Source of the DNA: Tubiluchus corallicola
Taxonomy: Eukaryota > Priapulida > Priapulimorpha > Priapulimorphida > Tubiluchidae
Length of the DNA stretch: 64,000 bases
Assembly: GCA_030141605.1 (NCBI GenBank)
Contig: JAQGDQ010000060.1
Span: forward strand, 673,001 to 737,000
Direction of reading: 5' to 3'
Part shown: in pieces, positions 43,391 to 55,000 of the stretch
Position numbering within the stretch: the stretch's first letter is position 1
Layout: every line of letters starts with the position of its first letter
The notes under the pieces: generated by a model
Databases searched by the model: none
What the model was told of the DNA's origin: nothing
What the model saw: only the letters and a program-made list of their open reading frames with translations
Position numbers and translations under genes: made by a program

Positions 43391-44725
43391 TATGACCACA
43401 AAATTGGACTCAGATTCCTCTTAATTATTTGCATAGTTCAGCATGCTAAATTTTTGCACTGAACTGGGCCTTGGCAAATTGTACCCAGTTTGATCTGTGG
43501 ATTGTCATTTAGCTGAAAAATTATTTTAGTTTTGTCTTTTGATTGCATGTTGCTTGTAAATTGTAAGAATAAAATTAGAAATAACATTCACATTTAACGG
43601 CAGTGTTCTATTAATATCAACATTATCAAAAGTGAGACTGTACGAAAGATCTTATACTTGTTAGAAGTCTACTTTTAAATTTAAAAATTTGAAGCAACAT
43701 GTTAACGTTGATTTAGAAGTGTGAATTTTTATTAAAGATTGCACAAAATCTTTTCCTTGTGTGCAATGCAACTTTGAAATACATGTAATGCGCGAGTAAA
43801 CGTCAGATCTTCTGTCAAGCCAATTTCTTGTATGATACATTTGCTTACACGTTGAATATTGAGCACCGTTTCTTTTTATGCAAATAATTGCCAAAGAGAT
43901 CGAATTTGTAAATTAACTATTATGTATATAAACTTTTCGCATTTTCATGGTAGGTAAAAAAGAAAGTATAAGAACTATATGTAGTATCAGTTAGCAAGAT
44001 ATGTAATTTGATAATGATTTAAGCTAAAGCATTTCACTGTCAGTAGTTTTTCTTGAGGAACATACATAATTGACCGACTTGCATTTTTACTATTTAAATT
44101 TCTGACGATAATTATCTTTTTTTAAAAATTGGATATTTCGCTAGTTTTCTAAATTCACTTAGTGTATTTTATAATTCTGTACCTCGTGACCTGCATTACT
44201 GTATATGTAAGCTAATGACACTTTCCTTTCCAGTGAGTTGCTGACTGGATCCACTGTAGCTAAAGTAGTTACAGTTTGAATGACTGAATCCACCATGGGT
44301 GAAGTAGATGCAGTTTCAACAATGATATTTGTGTAAATATTAATTGGGAAGAAAAAAAAACGGCAATTTTATCAAGCAAATCTTGTTTGGAGTTTTCCAT
44401 TTGCCTGTTGAAGTAACATTAATGGTAACATTGGTGTGAAACTGAAACCAAACAGTGCACTGGCATTACATTAATTTGTAGCTTTGTCTTTTCACTTTGT
44501 GCTGTGAGCCAAACTCACCATGAAAACACAAACAAACATTCTCCAATGCTTGTGTAGATTTTTTTTTAATGTTCTGGCTTTATTATTAAAGGAAATGCAT
44601 GAAATGCTCTCACTTTTGAAACTGTTCGCTTAAGTCATTTTTTATACAATTTTACCGTGCATTAGCCAAATTTTGCAAGGATTGAAGTATAACCTATCAG
44701 TGAAACCGCATTAACTACAGAGCAG

Positions 44726-45129
44726 TAGAGGTGAGCATCGAACATTCGAATGCGATTCAAATAAGTTTTTTTAATTCAAATTTGATTCGAACCTAAAATT
44801 ATAAGTTCGAATAATTTGGCACTTTGGCCACATACGTTCTGTATCATTAAAAATCTTTGAAACAGCATGCATGGCATGCAATTAGCAGAATTTAGCTGCA
44901 GTTTCTGTGCAAAATTTTTAACAAACTAATAGTGGCTTACTGCAAAACAAAATAAAGTAATATGCACAATATTTGTAAGACCAATTTTTGCTACTGGTCG
45001 AAAACTTCTTCGAAAATCTTTCAAACTCGATTCGGATTTGAAGTACTGAAATTTGGTTCGATTTTAATTCGAAAGTCACAAATTTGATTCTGTTCGAATT
45101 CATTTTCTGGTAGAGAATGCTCACCCCTA
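44726..45129. mobile_element. hAT-like MITE between RPS24 and RBM22
   Basis: Inverted ends tagaggtgagcatcgaa and atgctcacccct(a). The interior is rich in ttcgaa and gattcgaa motifs. About 404 bp with no coding frame. Confidence 0.65.
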
Positions 45130-45368
45130 CCAAGCACAATAATATCAATGAACTCCTCAGAAGAGTTTGTTAAAATAACAAATGTGGAAAGTTAGATTTC
45201 TCTTGTCAGAGCGCATTTTCCATTGGAACCTCCAACCTGATTAATCGCATGGCATTGGAATAACACACACTGTAGAGCAAAGGAGAGAATCGGGTTGCTT
45301 AAGCCACCACACTGTACATGTAAAGCCAAACAACCATGAGATTAGATGCGTTAAAATTAAGTTGAGAA

Positions 45369-45809
45369 CAGTGGCAGCTCGTGTATTGGGACTGTGGAAT
45401 TGCAGCACCCCCTATTTTCACTCGATATTATCGATAATATTCAATATAATGAGTTCTCTTGTATGGAACCAGAGCACGTGACGGAACTGTGCAGTTCACA
45501 GATCCAGCTCTGTGCGCCCACAACTGCAGTAAGCTTGTGTCTGTGCACATGCTGAAGATAAGATGCTGCACTCTAGGTAGAAAGAGCACTGTCATTCATT
45601 CAGTGTGTGTGCACATGTCCAAGATAAGATGGTGCACTCTAGGTAGAGAGAGTACTGTCATTCACTCAGTGTGCGTTGTCAGTTGTCATGCGCTTCAAAA
45701 CCGTCTACCGGCATATTCTTGCATGTGATAATTTTTACACATACTAAAACAATGGCTAAAAATTTTCTGAAGCAGCACCCCCACTAATTTTAGCAATGAG
45801 CCGCCACTG
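45369..45809. mobile_element. hAT MITE with perfect 8-bp target-site duplication
   Basis: Ends cagtggcagctc and gagccgccactg are hAT-type. The flanks carry identical gttgagaa at 45361-45368 and 45810-45817, the 8-bp duplication expected of hAT. Inside is a 66-bp unit present twice (aagataagatg... from 45555 and 45621). Confidence 0.92.
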
Positions 45810-46058
45810 GTTGAGAAGGAAAATTGTTTTTTCGTGATACTTTCTTTAGTCATAATAGATTTTAGCATGCTTAAACACAAGACGTGTGTACAAAAACAAA
45901 CTACAAGAGCTGCTATGTATTTTATGACCTTAAGCCAGGCAGTTTAGATTTAAAATTGCAGATCGTTGTCCTGAGTTGAGTAGAAATTGATGAAACAAAA
46001 CCATGCACATCAATAATGATACAATTTTACAACGTATAATTCCACGGCGCTAACTTTG

Positions 46059-49000
46059 CTACCCATCCGGTTGCTCTGACACGGCCGTCGGGTGCGCATC
46101 CGTTGCTTTTTCGATGCTGCCCATCCGCTGTGGATCCTGACTAGGATAGTGCACAGGCATCATGGGTGGAATGGCGCCAGTGGGAAGGGGCCCAATGGGA
46201 ATCATTCCAGGTGGCGGTCTAGTCATGCTGGCCAACCATGGTGGTCTCAATCCTGCAAGACGGAAAATAATTGGTAGTAAAATCAGAATTTCAAGTGTTG
46301 CGCAGTGCTGCTCATAACACGCATTCTGCGTAGAATGTGATTACACATAAATCATGTAAACCATGCATGAAAATTTTTGCATATTTTAACAACTGTAATG
46401 ATACACCTAGGTCACGATACGATAGACGCCGAGTTAACATTTGCAGACTTTATAAACAAAAACTAGATGAGGTCATTGATAATAAACGCTAAACATATTT
46501 TATCAATCAACAGTTTTAGGATTCCTAAATATTAAAACGACTCGGCAAACTGTTTGATTTTATTCATTATGCTCCAAAATGCTCATTCATACACTCCAAA
46601 ATGCCTGGAACGGGCCGCTTCTATTCAAATACACATAAAAACTGTCGGTAATTGACTCAAATAACTACGCATAATTGACTCAATATTCTTCTTTCACCTA
46701 CTTAAAATAAGATATTTGTATGCGCCAAAATAACCTTTCCTACTTTTATGTCATCTTTACTTTCCTTTTGTGCACTATGTATACAGAAACAATCATGTTA
46801 AGCACCGTTTTGTTTGTAAGCAGGTACGTTTATGCACTAATGCGCTAGTGTATCGGTTTTGCTTTGAATCTCTTCGACAGAAAATGAAGCAACTGACTTT
46901 GAAGTAATTTTTGTAATTTTTGCAAATTATCAGACTTAGAAAAGCCTGTTAAAATTGATTAATTAAAAAATATACTTTTTAATTTATTGCTAATTCACTT
47001 ACATAAATTAATATTTTAAAATATTTTTTCTAATTTTTAACTGCATAAAGGAATTTAGGCATTACTTCGTTTCTAAAATTCATTAAAAACCTTTGCAGTG
47101 CATAGTAGGCTGATGACTCATACTTCTATAGCTGTAATACTACACCTATCGGTTAATAGGTTCATTTGGTTAATTGGGCCAAAACACGTCGGTCCCAAAA
47201 TGAGTCTATTAAGCGGCGCCAACTTGTGTAATACGTAGGCTATTGTTTGCATTGTACCAACGGAAAAGCAAAACATATCCATACTTTAAGTTTGAAAGTT
47301 GCTTGTGCATTTAATGGCTTACTTTTGCCATTTCACAAGTTTATATGCAAACTGCGTAATTAGCATAGCTATTAGCGTTAATTACATTAATTAGCACTAA
47401 TTAAGTTAATTAGCGTAATTAGCATAGCGTGCTACAGATTAAAAACGATGCATTCTCAATCACATTGGCTGATAGTGGTGACTGTGTCTAGTCAAATACT
47501 GTTCACTGCACTGACGATTACATATCTACAGTACACTCTACAGCTGTAGCTAGAATTACCTTGCGATTTGCTAATTATCATGACGCGGAAGCACATTCAC
47601 GATATGTATATCATAATAAAAGCTATCACTGTGCATCGTTGCAAGCCTAGCTTTGTGTTTATAAAGCAAAGATGCATCAAATTTCAAACTAATCATCTCA
47701 CCTGGCAAAGTTGAATTTCAAATTAATCATCTCACCTGGCAAAGATGAATTTCAAACTAATCATCTCACCTGGCAAAGATGAATTTCAAACTAATCATCT
47801 CACCTGGCAAAGATGAATTTCAAACTAATCATCTCACCTGGCGGCATGGGAGGTGGCCGCATTCCCGGATGAGCCAGTGGTGGCAAACCCATTGGTGGCA
47901 TCAGTGGCACCGCCTGGTTGAGGTTGAAGAAATTATTCTGTATATCATCAGGTGGTGGCAAAGCTAGGAAAACAAAATAGGTGAACGTGTGAAATGACAT
48001 AACCTAGAATGCAAAAGTGTTTTTGCCGTTTCGCAGTAAGAATGAATGTATGTGATGGGTTTGAAACATTTATACTTAGGCAAAGTTTCAATTTAACTAC
48101 AACACTGTTACATGACAAATAAAACAAACTGTGTAACACAGACAGGCTCTCAAGGGGTATACTGATCATGATCATCAGACAGACTCTCACGGGTAGCCTG
48201 ATCATGATCATCAGACAGACAGACTCACGCACAGTCTGATCATGATCATCAGACAAAGATACACTCACGGGCAGTCTGATCATGATCATCAGACAGACTC
48301 TCACGGGTAGCCTGATCATGATCATCAGACAGACAGACTCACGCACAGTCTGATCATGATCATCAGACAAAGATACACTCACGGGCAGTCTGATCATGAT
48401 CATCAGACAGACTCTCACGGGTAGCCTGATCATGATCATCAGACAGACAGACTCACGCACAGTCTGATCATGATCATCAGACAAAGATACACTCACGGGC
48501 AGTCTGATCATGATCATCAGACAGACTCTCACGGGTAGCCTGATCATGATCATCAGACAGACAGACTCACGCACAGTCTGATCATGATCATCAGACAAAG
48601 ATACACTCACGGGCAGTCTGATCATGATCATCAGACAGACTCTCACGGGTAGCCTGATCATGATCATCAGACAGACAGACTCACGCACAGTCTGATCATG
48701 ATCATCAGACAAAGATACACTCACGGGCAGTCTGATCATGATCACCAAAAACAGACTCTCATGGGCAGTCTGATCATGATCATCAGACAGAGATACTCTC
48801 ACAGACAGTCTGGTCATGATCAACAGACAGACAGACTCTCACGGGCAGTCTGATCATGATCATCAGACAGAGATACTCTCATGGGCAGTCTGATTGTGAT
48901 CATCAGATATTGACAGCAAGAAGCAAACTAAAACCATGGCTGTAAGGAGAAAACTAAGTTATTAAAAGTTAATATTTTTAAACTTGCCAAACTAAAACTA

Positions 49001-52000
49001 TTTATTCAACTTAAATGCAAAGGTGTATGAAGAACCAATATTGCAAATAAGCATTAGAGGATAAATTATACGTACGTCCAGGTAGCCCGGGAACTGGCTC
49101 CAGGTGGTATCCTTCCTCTCCAACCTTCACCGGTTCTTTACCGGCCTGAGAACGACCCCATTTTATAACCTATTAAATGGATGAAATACATAAGTGAATG
49201 ATTCTAGGAAATTGAGGTAAAGGACAGACGGTTTTAACGTTAAATTAGCATAAACTGATTACAGCAATACTAACAGACATAAATATTATTTACGCTGAGA
49301 GCATATCAAAATCTATTTCAAAATTATTCACGATACATACAATACATACTACATACACTCACATCTTGGTTTGTCGGACCTCTGGACCTCACTTTTAGGG
49401 ACATTGGAAGAATCGGACCGTTAAAAAGTCCCCCACACTACAGATACAGTCAGCTGTTTTACGAGCAAGCCGCTAGTTGGTGGACCGTCACTTTGTTTAC
49501 ATCATTACATCGTGTAAGCAAGCCACATGTAACGACTGTACTTGAAGTGATTGTTTCTACTTATGTTTTAGTGCATAAAAGCAAAGTAAGACGACATAAA
49601 AATAGTGAAAGCTTATTGGTCACATAAAAGTATCTTATATAAGCATGTGCAGAAAAATATTCTGACAAAATCTGGTCCGTTAAAAGTCCCGCACAATACG
49701 GATAGAGTCCGTTATTTCGCGAGCTGACCGCTACTTGGCGGGGTGCGACTTTGTATACATCATGTACATCAGTGTAACCACGTGTATATCTCTATGTATA
49801 ACAATATAGAATCAATTAAGAGGAGTTATTTGAGTCAATTGTCGACAGTTTTTATATACATTTGCATAGGAGTGGCAAGTACTAGATGTTTTTGAGACAA
49901 TTAGGTCATTGATTCTACATTACCGTGAGGCCAATAAATGGCACCTACTGTATTAGCTTAGTATCAGCAAATTTGAACAGATGTCTCCCTGTTTTTGTGC
50001 GGCAAACGGAGACATGAGTCTAACAACAAAAACCACAAAACCACCAAAACAAAACAAAAAATGTTTTAAGCAAGTGTAATTACTAATTATACTGTACTTC
50101 AGTAACATATCTAAAGGGGTCATGTTTTAAGAATCAGATATGAAATTTTAAATTATGGAACTGAAACAAATTACAGTCTAAGGATTTTGTAATTTTTTAA
50201 TTGGTCTGTGTACAACTGTAAACTAGTCAAGTAAACTAAACTAAACTATTTAAAAAGGATTAAACATATTTACTATTGTTTAAATTTCATACCAGTCGGC
50301 GTCCATTTATTATAAGCTTATTAAATGTTTTCTCGGCTGCACTTTCAGCTGCTGGTCTAGACGCAAACTGTATGAAGGCACATTGTTGTCGTGGAATTAT
50401 ATTCAAATTTCTTATCTCTCCATATTGGTGAAAATTGTCCCTGTAAAAAGTAGCAGAGTTTACATTAAATCAGTACAACATCACTGACGTTGTACTAATA
50501 ATGTAAATAACACAAATGATCACAGATGGTCTAGCACTCATGGTAATGCACCTGTAATCCAAAGATTCCCGATTTAAAACCAAGCCCTATGTTGAGTGTT
50601 TTGCATTTCCTTTCTTTTGGTCAAATTAGATTTAAAAATAATAATGAACGTGAGTTTATTCTTCCTTTAGAAGTACAGTCATTCCCAAAACTTCAAAAGC
50701 GCATTGCAATTTTTGAGTTGTAGAAGGAAAAGCTACATTCTTAACCCTTTCACTACGTAGTTGCTTTTTAACAGGGCCGTATTGGCTTTTGCAAATTTGA
50801 CAACAACTTCCTGTGGTGTGTTACTAAAACAGAATCTTGTAAATCAACAGAGTCATTTGTTATTGAACACTAATATTGAATACTAGTTTTATTTATACAC
50901 ATGCACGCACATCCGCACACACATATATGCACTCATGCACGCACACACACACGCACACCCACACAAATAAGAACATACCCATATTTAGAAGCCAATTTAC
51001 ACACAAGTCATATTACTAAATCATAATACGCAATTATTTTATAGGAATGCAGAACAAATGACTAAACACGTTTCACCAACAGTTAGTATCAACAAGCAAT
51101 TTTGCATGAGAACGTACCAAACAGTACAGTATTATGGAATGCATCTGGCTTCAGATGCTGATTGGCTGGTTAGCGTCACTTGTTACGGCGCAACCCCAAT
51201 CCTACGGCTGTTAAACTTTTCTACAATGTTTTTGCATGGCCGTGGCAGTGAAATAAACAGACCTGGGTAACTGTGCTTAGTACTGAGCTCAGGCGACAGT
51301 CTACCACCTTCCGTCACTTACAAGAAAAATATAGGTAGCAGTGTGCCGCCTTCCGTAGTGAAAGGGTTAAGGGAAATTGCTGATAGAATTCATATCGTTT
51401 TATTCACATTAGAGTATTCACAAATCTCTAAACTGTACATTCAACATTAAGCTTTTCACGAGAATCATTCAAACGTCACAAAATTTAAATATTTTACGTA
51501 GCCGCCTCTGCTTTTCGTGAACGCTTGTATACATCTCCGCATGTTGTCAATCAAGTTGTGACAGTAATGTACTGTTTAATCTGAAACGCCACAGTTACAA
51601 TTTTTCTCTATATTTCAACCAGAAATTCTACACAGCTCAAAATAGGAAAATGCCATTTTCTTTCTCCATCTGTGTGATTGCAAGAACACTCTAAGACATA
51701 CCGTAACTCTTTCTCTCCGACTGTGTCTCCAAGTCCTCCTACATATAGCGTAGTGATAGTCCGATCATCCGGTGGCATCAACGCAGGCATTGAAGCCGCA
51801 CGCCTCATGAGTTTATCCGCTACCGGATCGTTTACTCCATAGTATCTGTCTTTGATGTTCTGATCCGCCAATGGATCATCAGGATCTGTAGGTTTTTCAT
51901 GTCTAAAAAACAAGTTAAAGACATGGATGTCAGTAGTCCAACAGACTAGATTAGTCCTTATTCTTTAGTAAGTAACTCAACTCAATTCTTGATCATATGA

Positions 52001-55000
52001 TTTTGCCAAATGTTTTAACACTATTTCAACCTAAATATCGCTCACAACTTTATAACCCGAGTCTTTAGAATATTAAAAAAAGGTGATCAACATCAATGTG
52101 AATAAGTTTAGTAACCCGGATGTATATTCTGAGTATATTGCAGTATAGATACGGCAAATAAACTATGTAATTTTAATTTACGTGAAAACACAAAGAGTTC
52201 ATGTGTTATTTTTGCCACAGCAGTGCTTATTATTTTTACAAAACAAGTTTGGAGCGATAAGAATTACTCTACCGTGCTTACCTTCACTACAGACAAGGAA
52301 AATTTACCTTACATGTTCAATTAATGGCTGAAGTATGTGTTACAAGAGTAGCTAATACAAAACATAAACAGATGAGTCACCAACGTGGTAGAATATCAAA
52401 CTTCGGATGGCTATCATGTATTTTCACTGATAATTACAAATGCCTAAATCAGATTGGCACGAAACACAGCTTCTCCTCTGGGAATACTTGTTGTATAACA
52501 ATCATATTTGTGCATCTTACCTGTACGGGCATTCCTCGCCACGCTTGCATTCACCTTTCACCCAGAAAGAACAAATGTGTGGCCTGTTTCGCTTATAGTA
52601 CGGCGTCGTACGTGCCAACTTGAGTAGCAGGTCACTGTGACCCTTGACTTTACCTACTTCTCCAACGGCGACGGTGCCATCTGTCAGTGCGATCTACAAG
52701 AAAAAAATCAATAAAAATTCACTGCACAGACGCATTTCAGGAAAGTTGTACACAGGCATATACAAGTTAACTAACAATTAACGCCTTTGTTTAAATTAGC
52801 TTTAAGAGAGAGTACGAGTATACTTCACACACTAAAAGAAATATCATAACCATAATAATCTTAAAAAACTCTTATAGCAAGTATGAAATTCGTCAGACAA
52901 CACATACATACGTCATAATTTATTTTTTAGAAACAGCAAAAAATTATTGTTTACTTTTGATATAATGGAAATCATGAGCATGTAATGTATGCTAATAATT
53001 TTTTTGCACGATTTTTCCCTGCTTGCGAAAAATTATCAAAGTAAGATGCAAGGTGATTTATTTAAGAATTTATAAAGAGTGATACGGATTTAAACAAATA
53101 CCACAGAAAACTTGGCAGTGTATAATAAAGACGAATGGAGTGAGTTGACATGGAAGAAAAACAGAGAGCATTAAACTAATCACTAGTAATGACAGTATTT
53201 ACAAATGACTTATGCAGCCTATAATTCTCTGAATAACAATATTATCATAATGAACTTCGATTTGCAATACAATAGAGAAGTTTACACGTACTTCCCGCTC
53301 TGCATTTTGAGTATAATATTCCTTGTTGACATCTGAACGCGGCAAGTCGTCTTTGATCTTGCACTCCTGGTCTCTTACTTGAACTGGCAAACCTGGAGCG
53401 AAAAAAAAAACAATTTAAGACGATGCTGTTCCCGCAATATGAAACAAGTCAGTAACAAATTAGACCTCAGTTAATACGATGATAGCAAATGTCCCGAAAT
53501 TTGTTATTTACATTAACTAATGTTAACTAACTTTACGTTAACTTTGCACTTTTCGTTTAAACCTTATTTATTTATATTGCATTTGTAAAACAGACAACGT
53601 CTCATACAGGTATTTTAACAATACATTTTTCTTTCATTTCTCGTATTCTTAATCCTCTTTGCTAATGATCGAAACTTTCCTTATTTCTGAGTATTTATAT
53701 ATAGTAGAAAATAAAATTGTAGGATAATGCTTTTTCACATGTGGTGAATGTCGCCCAAAACTTGCCTATATTTGTTTCAAAATTATGATACGGCAGTTTA
53801 TTAAAGTATAGTTTGCAGGTTTGTTTATTTTATGTTGGTTCCTGAGAATATCACGGTCAACTATCACTGTCGTCAGATCTTTCCCAACGAGTTTTTTCCT
53901 GCCTTGGACTTTATACCAGGCCTATTCATTAAACAGTTACATGGTTGATGATACGATAAGACAGGTTTCCTATGCACATACTTGCACAATGAAACTACAA
54001 AAGTAATCATGTAAACTTTTTTAAATATTTCGTACAGTCATTTATACAGAGCAAATATTAATTTGCTTACTTCGGAAAGCGGAAATCAGTTTTCGACAAA
54101 CTTGAAGACAAAATTTGTGATCGATTATAAGCTATACAGTGTTTATTAAAATACAGCTATTAGCTATACAAATACAGTGTTTTTAATAATTTTAATTCAC
54201 AGTGATTCCGGGGCCAAATTTTAGTGTTTCTAGCGGCAGTGTTGCCAGTCTAGAGACAGGAGAATTAGGCCAAAACGTTCAGAAAGTATTGTGCAGAAAG
54301 TTCATAACCTGCATAAATACAATAATAAATAACATCATCATGCTATCACTTAAACAGTATCTTTTACAGCAATTCCGAAATTTTTATTCATCTAGAGCAA
54401 TACTTACAGGTCTAGTTTGCTGCCTCTAATACTGAAAATAATTATTGAAAGGCACAGAAGTTGCAGTAAGTTGACAAAGCTATCAATCTACAAGTATACT
54501 CTAATGCATCATGTAATAAAAAATTGCAAAACTTAAAGGAAGAATCCGCGAGTTCAGACCGATACAACGATTCATGTGTGCTAGCAATGTGTCATCTATA
54601 AAAGGTCGGTATTATTGACCATTGCCTAATTATGACTTTGGTGTGGAAATTGGCTCTAAACTTGGGAAACGAGCAAAGACTGGATGATAAATAATCACAA
54701 TATACGTAAATCTTTCACAAAAACTTTTACATTTTATAATTTGCAACCATTATATTACAAAATTATATAGTAAGCTGACATAAACTTAATCAGGTAGCAA
54801 AAACTTCAGTAAAATCACTTAGTTGTTAAGTATCAGAAACATAAATTATTACTTACCATATTCTAAATCAAGAAGACAAGTTTGGCAGATATTCTTCAAT
54901 TTGCAACAAGTCTGACAGATTTCAGTTTTCTTAAATCGCATTCGGGCTCCAGGACACCAGCGAAATATAGTGAATGGTCGTGCGCAGATCTTGCATTCCT

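Larger units (their letters stand above)
42017..46058. other. Gap between convergent RPS24 and RBM22
   Basis: Holds both 3' UTRs and four MITEs (42115-42720, 42992-43390, 44726-45129, 45369-45809), leaving about 2 kb of plain AT-rich DNA. No coding exon recognised. Confidence 0.6.

Noticed and set aside
47948-48823. 291-codon minus-strand frame with repeating [12 protein letters not shown] motif
   Set aside because: The frame stays open only because the satellite block is 114 bp; it overlaps RBM22 intron 8 and the wrong frame of exon 9.
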